Assembly: GCA_030765065.1 (NCBI GenBank) | Contig: CM060990.1 | Span: 414,107,198-414,171,197, forward strand | Length of the DNA stretch: 64,000 nt | Direction of reading: 5' to 3' | Source of the DNA: Deroplatys truncata | Lineage: Eukaryota > Arthropoda > Insecta > Mantodea > Mantidae | Shown here: one piece after another, positions 13,376 through 25,912 of the stretch | How the letters are laid out: each line of letters opens with the position of its first letter | Numbering within the stretch: position 1 is the stretch's first letter | Made by a program: the position numbers and the translations under genes | The notes under the pieces: generated by a model | What the model was told of the DNA's origin: nothing | What the model saw: the letters and a program-made list of their open reading frames with translations, nothing else | The model's database searches: none

Positions 13376-13881
13376 ATAGCGAAAGAAATCCTCCACCATT
13401 CCAACCGTTTCCGACCTCGGGCTCTGACTTCCCGGGCGTTACCCCGGCTTGGGTGAGTGGCCTATCTATACCCATCTCACCCCAGGGTCACACCTCCCAG
13501 AACATTGACAGAGGGATCCAATCGCCGGCAGAAGTCAGCAGCTTATGCAGTGCCCCCCCCCCCCGCGGGACTTAAGTTGAACAGCGGATACGAACACATA
13601 TCCTACATGACGACCCCGGGTGGTGGGGATGACGCCATTACCCACTCACCCAGCTGCGCACCCAGTGCGCGAGTATCCGTTAGGCTGTGTCCACGGAGGA
13701 TTAAGATAAAAATGTAAAATAAATAAAAGTGTGTGGGCGTTTCAAACGCAAGGTAGGCCGGCAAGGAAGGAAACGAAATGTGTTAATGAATGGATGTGGG
13801 ACGAAATGTGCGTAAAGAGAAGAGAGAATAAAGAGACGATGGCGAGGGGCGTCATGGAATGAAATGCACAGAAGGCACGAG

Positions 13882-14139
13882 TGATGATGATGACGATGAG
13901 ATGCGGTTTAATGGCGCTAAAGTGCTAAGGTCATCAGCGCCCTTACCATGTATAAAATAGAAAGTCAAAAATATAAAAGAACCGCATAATTAAAAAAACG
14001 GGACACAACCCCGCGATGTCCAAAAATTTAAAACAATAATAATACAACAATGCCAAAAACTAACACACTAAAAGCATAGTCCCAATAAAACAGACAGAAT
14101 AAAATTACTAACTAAAAGACGCTCAAGGCATTAAATGCG
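13882..14139 (-). mobile_element. LINE copy 5, 3'UTR part (left of nested copy 6)
   Basis: The tail TGATGATGATGACGATGAG, a mutated 3' hairpin (TTTAATGGCGCT...AGCGCCCTTA) and about 200 bp of 3'UTR lead up to the ORF2 stop sequence GCATTAAATGCG. The element resumes at 17332 with the same 12 bp. This part and 17332-22966 are therefore one insertion split by copy 6. Confidence 0.92.
14128..14139. repeat. Target site duplication of copy 6, left
   Basis: GCATTAAATGCG here is repeated at 17332-17343, on the far side of copy 6. One extra shared G makes 13 bp possible. It is the end of ORF2 of copy 5 and includes the TAA stop. Confidence 0.93.
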
Positions 14140-14530
14140 ATGATGGTGATGATATGTGCTTTAAGGGCGCTAAACTGCTGCGTTCATCAGCGCCCTTACA
14201 ATGTGTAAAAGTTAAGGTCAAAATATAAAAGACAGGTAAAAAACCGCATAATTAAAAAACGGGACACAAACCCGCGATGTCAAAAAAGTTAAAAATAACA
14301 ATAGAATAACAATAACAATAATAAGAATAACAATGAAAACAATAACAATAACAACAATAATAACAATAACAATAATAACAATAAATATATCTGAAAAACC
14401 AACACACTAAAAGCATAGGCAATAAAAGGTTAAAACGTGTCAAGGACTGTAGAATGTGAAGGACATGGGCGCCTTTTGTCCTCTGGGTATTAGAGTCCCC
14501 ATAAAAAATAGAGAGAATAAAATTACTACG

Positions 14531-15385
14531 CTAAAAGACGCTCATCGCATTAAATGCGCAGATTAAAATCACTGTCACGGCGGCTGAGAAAATAATAGAC
14601 GTAAGGTGCTGCACTAGTTGATTAATGTCGGAGAAGGGCTGGTCGTCAAAATGCACGAGGCTGGAGTACAAGCTCCAGTCGGCTTTTGCGAATATCCAGG
14701 TAGGTACTCTGGAATGCTGTACGTGGCGCGACAGAAGAGAACCGATGCAGGGGTAATGGTCGCTGGAGTAGGTGTCAGCGACGACGTTCCACTGAAGACG
14801 ATGAACAAGCTGGAGTGAGCAAATGGCAAGGTCCAGGTGAGAGAATGTACTAGAAGAATCAGAAAGAAAAGTAGGTGCACCTGTATTGAGGATGGAAAGA
14901 TTAAACTGATAAAAAATGTCGGAAAGAAGAGTTCCCCGCGCACAAGCCCTTGGCGAACCCCACAGTGGGTGATGGGCATTAAAATCTCCCAACAGAAGAA
15001 ATGGTGTTGGGAGAGTGGACAGGAGAGCTCGAATGTCCGCGGGAGCGAGGGGAGACGATGGAGGTGAATACACAGAGCAAACAGAAAACAAAAAGCCGGG
15101 TAAGTGAAGGCGAAAGGCAACAGCTTGCAAGTCAGATGTAAGTGTGACAGGTTTAAAATGAACGTCGTTACGCACTAACAATATGACACCTCCATGAGCA
15201 GGAGTAGCCTCCTCCGGTTCAAGGTCGTAGCGAACCGGAGTATATCCTCGGAGATCAAAAGGATCGTGAGGGCGAAACTTAGTCTCCTGCAAAATTACGA
15301 CCATAGGCGAATGGGAACGCAATAAAAGTTGCAGTTCCGCACTATGCGATCGTACACCACGTACATTCCAGGTCAGGATAGCCAT
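14531..15385 (-). pseudogene. LINE copy 6 ORF2 deletion derivative (endonuclease only)
   Basis: An open 284-codon frame starts at MAILTWNVRGV (15385), 23 nt after the ORF1 stop. It holds a complete-looking APE endonuclease: WNVRG, LQETKFRPHDPFD, LLLGDFNAHHPLWGS (about residues 130-146) and SSDHYPCIGSL. After about residue 265 the deletion fuses it to out-of-frame sequence and a stop. RT, RNase H and the C-terminal finger are absent. The endonuclease alone could in principle be made; whether it is expressed is unknown. Confidence 0.85.
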
Positions 15386-15408
15386 TAAGAAAAAAGGGGA
15401 TAAACTGT

Positions 15409-16719
15409 CTATTCAGAAGGGCGGCTTAAAATTACCTTTGGTTTAACCTTTGGGCTCGGGCTTTTTGTATGGAGTTGGTCAGACTCCATAGCTTCCTCGG
15501 AGGGAGGGCCCACGCGCTCAGTGCCAGAAACCGATTCAAGCGCCGTGAATCGGTTCTGGGTGGCGATGGGTGAGGGGTGCCGCTGAGCGCGGCTTGTCCC
15601 AGGACCTTCCTGGGACAGCGACCTCCGAGGAGGAGAAGGTGAACTATTGTTACCGCGCGCGCGCGGAGGGTCTTTCAAAAAATCTTCCCTACGTAGTTTC
15701 TGCTTGGGCTTCTTTTCAGCGGCTTGCGACTTCATTGACTTTGGACCAGGTTTATAGGGCTTGGTAACAGTAGCTTTAATAGACGGCCGGATGGTAGTGG
15801 CGGTTAATCCAGTCAAGGTCCAGCTCTGAGTTTCGGCATCTACTCGGGGTACTGGCGAGGCAACAACAGAACTAAATGTGCCAGATCGCAGGAGTGAAGG
15901 TTGGCAGGCATGGAAACGCCTCCGGGCTTCGGCGAAGGAGAGTTTCTCCTTTACCCGGATCTCCTGGATCGCTTTCTCGTCCAAATACTGCGGACAGTCG
16001 GCAAACGAAGCAGAATGTGACCCTTTACAATTAACGCAGACGGGAGCTGTTGAACAGGCACCTTCGTGTGAGGGCTAGCTACATGTTGCACAGTTGTTAA
16101 CGGCACTCTTACATTAGACTTGCGTATGCCCAAAACGTTCGCACTTAAAACAACGCAGAGGTCTAGGAATATAAGGCCTCACAGAAATACGTTCGTACCC
16201 TGCGGAGATGCTCGTGGGCAGATCGACGCCATCAAATGTTAGAAACAGGTTACGAGTGGGTACCAATACGCCGTCGCGTTTGGCCTGCACTCGATGAACC
16301 GCTGTCACCTTCTGGTCTGCAAAATATTCGACCAGGTCCTCGTCCGAGATGCCATCGAGGCTATGCGTGGTGACAACGCCTCTACAAGAATTTAAGGTGC
16401 GGTGCTTCTCAACACGTATAGGATAACCGTGGAGAAGCGTGGCGCTCAACAAGAACTTACTTTGTGCCTCGGATTTGCTTTGAACTAGCAACGAACCATT
16501 ACGAAGCCGAGTGCAGGAAAGTACCAGACCAGCAATTGAGTCAATGCCCTTCTGGATAATAAAAGGGTTCACCTTCTCGAATGATTGTCCCTCCTCTGTA
16601 CGGATAATCACTAAGTAACAACCAGCTGTTGGCGGTGCTACTTCTGTTAATAAAGTTTTTCGGCGCTTTTGTTTATAATGGAGAAAGGGTGCTCCATAGC
16701 GAAAAAAATCCTCCACCAA
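15409..16719 (-). pseudogene. LINE copy 6 ORF1 with two nonsense codons
   Basis: Full-length ORF1 frame, open at 16114-16719 (N-terminal part through LRCFKCERFGHTQV) and at 15409-15984 (basic C-terminal part). Between them the zinc-knuckle segment has a TAA where other copies have TCC/TGT (about 16113) and a CAG-to-TAG change in CSQPS (about 16078). Otherwise the sequence is close to the consensus of the younger copies. Confidence 0.87.
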
Positions 16720-17331
16720 TGCAACCGTCTCCGACCTCGGGCTCTGACTTCCCGGGCGTTACCCCGGCTTGGGTGAGTGGCCTATCTATACCTATCTCAC
16801 CCCAGGGTCACACCTCCCAGAACATAGGCAGAGGGACCCATTCGCCGTCGGAGGTCAGCAGCTCATGCAATGGCCCCCCCGCGGGACTGCAGTTCAACAG
16901 CGGATACGAACACATACCCTACATGACGACCCCGGGTGGTGGGGATGACGCCATTACCCACTCACCCAGCTGCGCACCAGTGCGCGGGTATCCGTCAGGC
17001 TGTGTCCACGGAGGATTTAAATAAAAGGATAAAAGAAACTAAAACTGTGTGGGCGTTTCGCACGCAAGGTAGGCCGGCCAGGAAGAAAAAGAGTTGTTGT
17101 AAATGTCGTGGTGTGAAATGGTCGGAAAGTGACAAGAGAAGAAAGAAACGATGGTGAGGTGCGGTATGAATGGAATGTAAAGAACGCAAGAGAGCCTACC
17201 TTGTGTCCACCGGTCACGAGAAGAACCCACCTCGACCGGATGGGGGTGAGGGGATGGATGTGGCGATGATTGACTCGAGACCCCCGGGTGCACCAAAAAC
17301 CCGTACTCACATAAGGTGAGCCCCTGAGGGG
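16720..17331 (-). promoter_or_regulatory. LINE copy 6 5'UTR
   Basis: About 610 bp upstream of ORF1, ending in the two-hairpin 5' terminus. LINEs of this superfamily usually carry an internal RNA polymerase II promoter here. That is known for relatives and inferred here; I see no TATA box placed to explain a start at the terminus. Confidence 0.6.
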
Positions 17332-17343
17332 GCATTAAATGCG
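17332..17343. repeat. Target site duplication of copy 6, right
   Basis: GCATTAAATGCG, identical to 14128-14139. It belongs to ORF2 of copy 5 (the codons for Arg-Ile plus the TAA stop on the minus strand). Confidence 0.93.
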
Positions 17344-20300
17344 CAGATAAAAATCACTGTCATGAATAAAACGTAAAACACATTCTACAGCACGCGTGTC
17401 GTCTGCCAAAACGTTGGCTAGGCCAACAGGCAGACCCACACGAGCACGCAATGCAGCTAAAACCTGACACTCTGTTAAAATGTGACGCACCGTTAAGGGC
17501 GCATCACACTGCTCACAGAGTGGTGCGGGGTCAACACTGAACAAATACCTATGACTACAAATACAATGTCCAATACGTAAACGAGCTAAAATTACCTCTT
17601 CCCCACGACACGAACGAGAAGAGGTACCCCAGATCAACGGGAAAGGCTTAACCTCCCGCAACTTGTTCCCCCGGAGGGACGTCCACTCATCGCGCCAGCG
17701 CGAGAGGATGCGGCGACTAAAATAACACACGAATCTGACGAGGGAACAACAGAGGTAAAATATCTTGGTAATAAAATCGCCGATTTGGCAGCGACATCGG
17801 CAGACTCATTACCTGAGATGCCCACATGACCTGGAATCCACAAGAAGGAGACGCTGATGCCAGAGGCACCTAGCGAATAGAGCAGGTCATGAATGCCCTG
17901 TACGAGGGGGTGGTAAGAGTACAGCGGGTTAATACTCTGAAGGGCACTCAGAGAGTCCGAACAAACAACACAACGCCGTAAGACATGCCGCTGAATGTAT
18001 AAAACGCATTGATAGATACTAAAAAGTTCGGCGGTATAAATCGAACATTGCCCGGGTAAACGAAAAGTAAAACTATGCGCACCTAAAACAAAGGCACATC
18101 CTACTCCAACATCAGTCTTAGACCCATCAGTATAAGTAAAATGACAGTCTCCGAATGTTGCCTGAAGTTCTAAAAATGCGGATCTAAGGACTGAAGCAGG
18201 GGTCTCATTCTTCGGCATCGACGTTAGCCCAAGGTGGATGTGGGCCTCAGCGCGCGACCATGGAGGAAAGCGCGTTTCCCCTCGGGTAAGGGCCGGCGCT
18301 GGCGTAACGTCCAAATGCCGAAGTAGCAGTCGAAATCGAACCCCTGGAGGGAGCAATGCAGAGGAGCTAACGAAATATTGTCGATCAAGCGAATCCTCGT
18401 AAAATACATCGAAGGACGGGTGATTAGGCAAGCTTGAGAGTCGACAAGCATAGCTGCACAAAAGCATCTCACGCCGGAAGGACAGCGGAGGCTCTGCAGC
18501 TTCTGCGTACAGACTGGGTACAGGGCTAGTTGGAAAGGCCCCTGTAGCGACTCTTATGCCACGATGGTGAATGGCATTCAATCGACGTAACACAGATGGA
18601 CGTGCCGACGAATAAACAATACACCCGTAATCAAGCTTGGATCGGACCAAAGAGCGATACAGGCGAAGAAGGACGGTCCGATCAGCTCCCCAGGAAGTGC
18701 CACTTAAAACACGTAAAATATTAAGAGAACGGTCAAACTTTGCTTTTAAAAAGGAAACGTGCGAGGTCCAACACAACCTCCTGTCAAAAATCAACCCCAA
18801 AAATTTCGCCTCGTCTGCAAACGGAAGTATCCCTGGCCCAAGATGGAGAGAGGGCGGAGGGAAATACTTCCGGCGCCAAAAGTTGATGCAGACGGATTTC
18901 TCGGCGGAGAAATTAAAGCCGTTGGCGTTACTCCAGGCGTAGAGACGGTCGATACATCTCTGGAGACGGCGTTCGAGTAGACAGGTCCGCCGTGAACTAC
19001 AATAAATAGCGAAATCGTCAACAAAAAGGGACGATGAAATGCCAGGTGGAATACAATCAACAATGGGGTTGATAGCATTCGCAAAAAGTGTGACACTGAG
19101 TACAGAGCCCTGCGGTACTCCGTTCTCTTGTATAAAACGACGAGATAGAACCGAGCCCACACGTACACGAAAGAGGCGGTCCGTCATAAACTCCCGAAGA
19201 AATATGGGAAGACGACCGCGGATATTCCATGCGTGAAGTGTACGTAAAATGCCGCCCCTCCAAAAAGTGTCATAAGCTTTCTCCAGATCAAAAAATACAG
19301 CCACGGTTTGACACTTTCTGAGAAATCCATTTATAGTATGCGTCGACAAGGACACCAGATGGTCGACGGTAAAGCGATAGCGACGAAGCCCGCACTGAGC
19401 GTTCGCTAGAAGTTTCTGAGACTCAAGCCACCATGTCAACCGCCCGTTGATCATGCGCTCCATCACCTTGCAAATGCAACTGGTGAGGGAGATAGGGCGG
19501 TAGCTGGAAGGTAGTTGGCGATCCTTCCCAGGCTTAAGTATAGGGACAATAGTGGCTTCGCGCCAAACGGAAGGAAAAATGCCGTCTTGCCAAATACGGT
19601 TATAGACCTGTAAGAGAAATAGTTTACTGTCAGCTGATAGGTTCTTTAACATCAGGACATGAATGCCGTCCGGCCCAGGAGCGGAGTGCCGAGAGCAATG
19701 AAGAGCGTGCTCCAGCTCCCTCATTGTGAATAGTGCGTTATAGCATTCATCATTAGCAGACCGAAAAGTATATGATGCGGAATCCAGCCGGTCTTTAATA
19801 GAGCGAAAGCCGGCGGAATAATGGTCTGAACTGGAAAACGCTTCAGAGGCAGCACCCAGAGTGTTAGCGATGGCAGCCGGATCCACTATGGTGGCATTAG
19901 AAACCTGAAGGCCAGAAACAGTACAATGTGACACTTTACCTGAGAAGCGACGAAGTTTATCCCAAACAACGGATGAAGGCGTAAAACGATTAAAAGACTC
20001 GACAAAACGAGCCCAACATGCCTTTTTGCTATCCTGAATAATGCGACGAGCCCTGGCGCGCGATTGTTTAAAAGTCACCAAATTATCAAGTGTAGGGTGT
20101 CGCCGAAACACCCTAAGTGCAGACCTACGGGCACGAACGGCGTCCCGACAATCCTCGTTCCACCACGGAACAGGTGGCCGCCGAGGTTGCGAGGATGAAC
20201 GGGGTATTGCGCGTTCGGCGGCAGAGAAAATAATATACGTAAGGTGCAGCACTAGTTGGTTAATGTCGGAGAAGGGCTGGTCGTCAAAATGCACGAGGCT

Positions 20301-21021
20301 GGAATACAAGCTCCAGTCGGCTTTTGCGAATATCCAGGTAGGTACTCTGGAATGCTGTACGTGGTGCGACAGAAGAGAAACGATGCAGGGGTAATGGTCG
20401 CTGGAGTAGGTGTCAGCGACGACGTTCCACTGAAGACGATGAGCAAGCTGGAGTGAGCAAGTGGCAAGGTCCAGGTGAGAGAATGTACCAGAAGAATCAG
20501 AAATAAAGGTAGCTGCACCTGTATTGAGGATGGAAAGATTGAACTGATAAAAAATGTAGGAAAGAAGAGTTCCCCTCGCACAAGCCCTTGGCGAACCCCA
20601 TAGTGGGTGATGGGCATTAAAATCTCCCAACAGAAAAACTGGTGTTGGGAGAGCGGACAGAAGAGCTCGAATGTCCGCGGGAGCGAGGGTAGACGATGGA
20701 GGTGAATACACAGAACAAACAGAAAAGAAAAAACCGGGTAACTGCAGTCTAATGGCAACAGCTTGCAAGTGGACGTAAGAGCGAGAGTTTGAAAATGAAC
20801 GTCTTTTCGCACCAAAATCATGACACCACCATGAGCAGGAGTACCCTCCTCCGGTTCAAGGTCGTAGCAAACCGGAGTATATCCTCGGAGATCAAAAGGA
20901 TCCTGAGGGCGAAGCTTGGTCTCCTGCAAACACACGACCATAGGCGAATGGGACGCAATAAAAGTTGGAGTTCCGCCCTATGCGATCGTACACCACGTAC
21001 ATTCAAGGTCAGGATAGCCAT
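17335..21021 (-). pseudogene. LINE copy 5 ORF2, near full length, frameshifted
   Basis: Most of the polyprotein is open in one 1044-codon stretch (17634-20768). In order it covers endonuclease (GDFNAHHPLWGS), linker (PVPWWNEDCRDA), RT (NGVPQGSVLSVT, FVDDFAIYCSS) and RNase H (YTDGSKTDVGVGCAF, FTYTDGS, WIPGHVGISGNESADVAAK). A frameshift near 17700 separates the C-terminal finger LCEQCDAPLTVRHILTEC. One or two further shifts near 20770-20940 separate the first ~80 residues, whose start is at 21021 (MAILTLNVRGV). Few lesions suggest moderate age. Confidence 0.9.
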
Positions 21022-21054
21022 GAATAAAAGGGATAAACTGGCTACTTAGAAGGG

Positions 21055-22358
21055 CGGCTTAAAAGAATCTTTTGCTTGACCTTTGGGCTCGGGCTTTTTG
21101 TATGGAGTTGGTCAGACTCCATAGCTTCCTCGGAAGGAGGGCCCACGCGCTAAGTGCCAGAAACCGATTCAAGCGCCGTGAATCGGTTCTGGGTGGCGAT
21201 GGGTGAGGGTTGCCGCTGAGCGCGGCTTGTCCCAGGATCTACCTGGGACTGCGACCTACGAGGAGGAGAAGGTGAACTTTTCTTATCGCGTGCACGCGGA
21301 GGGTCCTTCAGAAAATCTTCCCTGCGAAGTTTCTGTTTGGGTTTCTTTTCAGTGGCTTGCGGCTAAATTGACTTTGGACCAGGTTTATAGGGCTTTGTTT
21401 CAGTAGCTTTAATGGACGGCCAGATGGTAGTGGCGGGTAATGCAGACATGGTCCAGGTCTGAGTTTCGGCATCTACTCGTGGTACTGGCCAGGCAACAAC
21501 AGGACTAAATGTGCCAGATCGCTGGAGTGAAGGTTGGCGCGCATGATAACGTCTCCGGGCTTCAGCGAAGGAGAGTTTTTCCTTTACCCGGATCTCCTGG
21601 ATCGCCTTCTCGTCCAAGTACCGCGGACAGTCTGTAAACGACGCAGAATGAGACCCTTTACAATTAACGCAGACGGTGGCTGTTGAACAGGTACCTTCGT
21701 GTGAGAGCTGGCTACATGTTGCACAGATGTTAACGGCACTCTTACATGAGACTTGCGTATGCCCAAAACGTTGGCATTTAAAACAACGCAGAGGTCTAGG
21801 AATATAAGGCCTCACAGAAATCCGTGCGTAACCTGCGGAAATGCTCGTGGGCAGATCGACGCCATCAAATGTTAGAAACAGGGTACGAGTGGGTACCAAT
21901 ACGCCGTCGCGTTTGGCCTGCACTCGATGCACTGCTCTCACCTTTTGATCGGATAGATATTCGACTAGATCCTCGTCCGATATACCATCGAGGCTATGCG
22001 TGGTAGCAACGCCCCGACAGGAATTCAATGTGCGGTGCTTCTCAACACGGATAGGATAACCGTGGAGAAGCGTAGCGCGCAACAAGGTTTTACTTTGCTG
22101 ATCGGGCTGAGTTTGGGCCAATAAGGAGCCATTACGTAGACGAGTGCAGGATTGAACCGAACCAGCAATAGCATCTATGCGTTTCTGAATTATAAAAGGG
22201 TTCACCTTTTTAGAGTTTTGTCCTTCTTCTGTTCTTGAAATGACCAAGTAACAACCAGATATCGGCGGTGCTACTTCTGTTACAATTGTTTTTCGGCTCT
22301 TGTTTGTATTAATGGAGAAAGGGTGCTCAATAGCGAAATAAATCCTCCACCATTGCAA
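21055..22358 (-). pseudogene. LINE copy 5 ORF1
   Basis: Open for 331 codons from MQWWRIYFAIEHPFS (22358) to a stop near 21363. All three zinc knuckles are present: CFKCQRFGHTQVSC, CATCSQLSHEGTC and CVNCKGSHSASFTDC. The stop (TAA inside the CGGCTAAATTG segment) and later changes cut off the basic, Pro/Ser-rich tail that runs to about 21055 in other copies. ORF1 proteins of this group bind element RNA; that role is inferred from the family. Confidence 0.85.
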
Positions 22359-24055
22359 CCGTCTCCAACCTCGGGCTCTGACTTCCCGGGCGTTACCCCG
22401 GCTTGGGTGAGTGGCCTATCTATACCAAACTCACCCCAGAGCCATACCTCCCAGAACATAGACAGAGGGACCCAATCGCCGTCAGAAGTCAGCAGCTCAT
22501 GCAATGGCCCCCCCGCGGGACTGCAGTTGAACAGCGGATACGACATATCCTACATGACGACCCCAGGTGGTGGGGATGACGCCATTACCCACTCACCCAG
22601 CTGCGCACCAGTGCGCGTGTATCCGTCAGGCTGTCTCCACGGAGGATTAACATAAAAGGTTAAAAGGAACTAAAAGTGTGTGGGCCTTTCGCGCTCAAGT
22701 TAGGCCGGCGAAGAAGTAAAAGAGACGTGTAAATGAATGGGCGTGTGTCGAAATGTGCATAAATAGAAGAGAAGACAGAAGCGATGGCGAGGGGCGAGAT
22801 GTAATGATATGCACAGAACGCACGAGAGCCTACCTTGAGTACCCATATCACGAGAACGAACCCACCTCGACCGGACGGGGATGAAATGATGAAGATGTCG
22901 ATGAGAGGCTCGGGAACCCCCGGGTACGCCAACACACGTACTTACATAAGGTGAGCCCCTGAGGGGACCTAAGGTAGGGAAAGTATCTGTTACATTGTAC
23001 TTAAATATTAAAATATCAAAATTTCTACAAAACACATACTTTGAGGTACCTTTTAATAAAATGGAAGGCATAATTAAGGAAATACCCACATAAGTTTGTT
23101 TGCATCAGTTTGTGAACAGCATACTTCACAAATGAAAGAGAAATACTAGATTTCATACCTAGATAGATATATTTAAAATTTTTAAGCAGTTTATCTCATC
23201 TCAAAAACCTTTTATATGAAAACATATTTAGGCATTATTTTCCAAAAAATGGCTGCTATGATTTTTATTAAGATATCAGAAGATTGAAGTAGTGACGTTT
23301 GGAATAAAAAGCACATAGGTGTATTAAATTTTCTGTAAACTAGGTCCTTCATTCACATTGAATTTTTCAAATAGTCAACTTATTGCAGAAAAAAAAGAAA
23401 GTAGAATACCTTAAAGTATACAGTTCATATCAAATAGAATATGTACATTGCGACATTAGCCACTTCCTAAATATTAATTGTCATTCATGTATGTTTTCCC
23501 ACATTTTAATAGACTTAAATGGCCAATTCTCGGTTTCTCATTAGCTTACATAAAATGTTTTTGACATCGTGGGTAGCATAATTACTTTTTAGCAGTTTCA
23601 GCAGACATTCTTATGTACCACTGTAATATAAACTATGAAACCATTTCTTGTAAACTTTTATCATGTGTAACAGAAAGTAGATAGGATAAAAGATATGGTA
23701 GGAGTAACTTTTGGACTGTATAAATCTAAAGAAAGTTACACAAAATGTGCATCAGATACTTTTATTAAAGGTACGAAATGGTAAAAATGAGGAAATAAAT
23801 CAGTTTGGCAATGAACTAAACATTTGTGATATCGTGTTGTCATTTTATTTTTATTTTAAAAGAATTAATACTTTATTTCTCTGAAAAGTGAGTGAAAACT
23901 TCTTTCAAATGCATTTTATATCATGTTTCATTATGTAGCTTTCACTTAATATAATTTGACCCCCAAAGCTGGGTCAAAAGGTATGCCCATATGAGTACTT
24001 ATAAAATGCTGAAACTCTTCTTTATGTATTACAGTTTATGAAATTTTATACATAC

Positions 24056-24199
24056 CTTGTCTGGGTGAGAAATAAATGGCACAGACTTTCCTGAAACACA
24101 GTCAGTTTTTGTTTTCAAGATTGTATGTGGATTGATAGATTTGTATGTGGAAATGCACTTCCCTGAGGCATCCCTTTCTGTTAACACTATGTCCAGAAT
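24056..24199 (-). CDS. Host exon, large lipid transfer protein (vitellogenin-N type, MTP-like)
   Basis: A 48-codon phase 0 exon beginning ILDIVLTERDASGKC and ending FISHPDK. The donor is AAG|GTATGT at 24056/24055. The acceptor is TTTCAG| at 24200; an alternative AACAG| at 24206 would add Phe-Gln and keep frame. The text DASGKC, then about 15 residues, then KTKTDC resembles the conserved N-terminal Cys pair of large lipid transfer proteins (human MTP has DISGNC...DSC at this place). It follows directly in protein order on the exon at 56544-56747. Together they would be part of the lipid-binding beta-barrel module. MTP loads lipid onto apolipoproteins in the endoplasmic reticulum. Family call is good; MTP versus apolipophorin or crossveinless-d type is uncertain. 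Confidence 0.68.
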
Positions 24200-25912
24200 C
24201 TGAAACTGTTGAAGTTTCAATATTTACTTGTTAGTATTCAGTTTGCTGTATGTTAAGTGCAAAAATTATCTTATTTTCATAGAAACAACCCCCATGTTTT
24301 TAGTCACCAGAATTAACATACACTTTTGTTTTTTCATTTGTTTTCCTTTTATAATTACCATTTTGCTTAAGATAATTACGTAAGCCATAAAATCTTCTGC
24401 TGCTGGCATTTTTCACATATTAGCAGTCTAATGATGGAAAATGTTTTGTTCACAGAAGTACCATAAGTATATAACAGAAAATGTTGATTGGAACAAAAAT
24501 GTACAATAAAGGTCATTCCAGAGTATCTAATAAGAATTAAGGTTAATCTCAGCTTTCCTTACCAACACTACTGTTTTTGAAATAAATCTGTTATCCACTT
24601 TTATTTTCTTATGCTTCATGGCTCAACGCCCATTTTCCGAAAGCAAAATTAGGAGCATTGGAGATCAAAAGTTGCATCAGTAATAATACAGAATGGTTGC
24701 TAGATCACAGTGGTGGTAAGTCTTAGTAAACTCAATGCACAGTGCTAATTTTAACTATAAAGTGAACTATAAAAATAGATTCAATGGATTTGTGAAACTG
24801 CTGCTGCCACTGCCACCAGAATTTAAAGTTGAAAGTAATACAGGTTTTAAAAATGCACATTCTATCTACCTCAGCATAACAGCAAAGATATCCTCACATT
24901 TTTAATATTTGTCCTTAATTCTACATGATGTAATATGAAAAGTAAGTATTCTGCTAAAAGTATTGTTTTCCATAATTTAATTATTTGCTTCACTGTGTTT
25001 AAGTTCCAATGATTTTAAATTTAAGATAATTTCATTTGTTTAATACAAATGAGTTCTGTTTTCATGTATCACTTAATTTTTATGTCTGTTTTGAGATAAC
25101 AAGTAAAACTTTCCTTTCATTCAACAATCAATATGATATGTAAATCATAATTGGATAATTACTATCAGTGAAACAAAACAGTGCATGTAAAGTGTTGGCA
25201 TAGATGATATATCTTAAGTTCTTAGTTGCATTCCATTAACATTTTACATTTGTAAGCAAGATAATTTTTTTGCTGATGCCTTCCTCGCTAATTGCTAGTA
25301 GCATCTTCAGTTGATGCTGAAAGTGTCATTGAACATAATTTTGGAATCTTTCTGTAGTGTTTCTAGCAACCTTTGTTTTTGGAATGTCTGATTTATACAT
25401 TTCATCTGAATAAATAATTGAGCTAGAGGTTTGGTTTCAGAAATTTGGCAGAGAATTTGGCTTCAACTCAGGGTATGTTGTTTTGAACAATTTCCTGTAT
25501 TACACAAAGCTGAATTAATTATATTTGAGAAAGCAACAATGGCCAACTGTCTGTTTTCAATTTAATAGCACAAGACATTTGGAGATTCTTCTTGGACCTT
25601 CAGTGATTATTTACCATCACTGTATATAGTATTTTGCAAAAAAATACACCTGATTTAGTATTAAGAACTTGAGTCAGCAGGTTATTTTTAACACAGAAAA
25701 GAAAGGAAAATATTAATTTGAGAGATTTATTTTTATGCCAATATAAAATCTCTCTGCCTGTTTCAAGAGTTAAACTGGTTTCATCATTTAGAAGTGAGAA
25801 ATAGAATGATGCTGATATGATAAAGACAATTGAAAAATAAAGGCATTTTATACCACAACATTAATGAAAAGGAATTTGTTTTCTAAATCATCTGCTTTGC
25901 TTCAGACTAACC

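Larger units (their letters stand above)
8970..13881 (-). mobile_element. LINE copy 4, older subfamily, 5'UTR-truncated
   Basis: The 3' tail is degenerate (GATGGATGGTTGGATGAGATG around 8976-8996). The 3'UTR belongs to the older type without an AAC/AAT tract. ORF2 (9288 to about 12080) carries a large endonuclease deletion, ORF1 spans about 12110-13375, and the 5'UTR breaks off at GCACGAG (13881), directly against the (TGA)n tail of copy 5. The 5'UTR has a 13-base C run near 13553-13565. Confidence 0.88.
14140..17331 (-). mobile_element. LINE copy 6, internally deleted, nested in copy 5
   Basis: This is a young-type copy with the 3' hairpin, an AAC/AAT-rich tract in the 3'UTR (14286-14390) and a complete 5' end (CTCACATAAGGTGAG then CCCCTGAGGGG ending 17331). 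About 2.9 kb of ORF2 is missing at about 14577: the last codons are joined directly to the endonuclease-RT linker, so RT and RNase H are gone. It must have been made by another copy's RT, or have lost the region after insertion. Confidence 0.93.
17332..22966 (-). mobile_element. LINE copy 5, main part (right of nested copy 6)
   Basis: Continues copy 5 from the ORF2 stop up to a complete 5' end (CTTACATAAGGTGAG, CCCCTGAGGGG ending 22966). The right flank is host-like sequence (ACCTAAGG...). I could not find a matching target duplication left of the stacked copies 3 and 4, so the outer boundary of this composite is not proven. Confidence 0.92.

Noticed and set aside
20041-20394. Plus-strand open frames of 60-130 codons opposite the LINE ORFs (also near 18637, 34097, 39527, 46355, 61482)
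   Set aside because: They repeat in every copy as shadows of ORF2 or ORF1 and have no domain of their own.
17335-21021. Endogenous retrovirus or LTR element pol gene
   Set aside because: No protease, integrase, envelope or long terminal repeats. The APE endonuclease, RT, RNase H order with a simple-repeat tail is that of a LINE.
23955-23978. Inverted repeat TTTGACCC...GGGTCAAA as a regulatory element
   Set aside because: A single 8 bp inverted repeat in AT-rich intron, with no supporting context.
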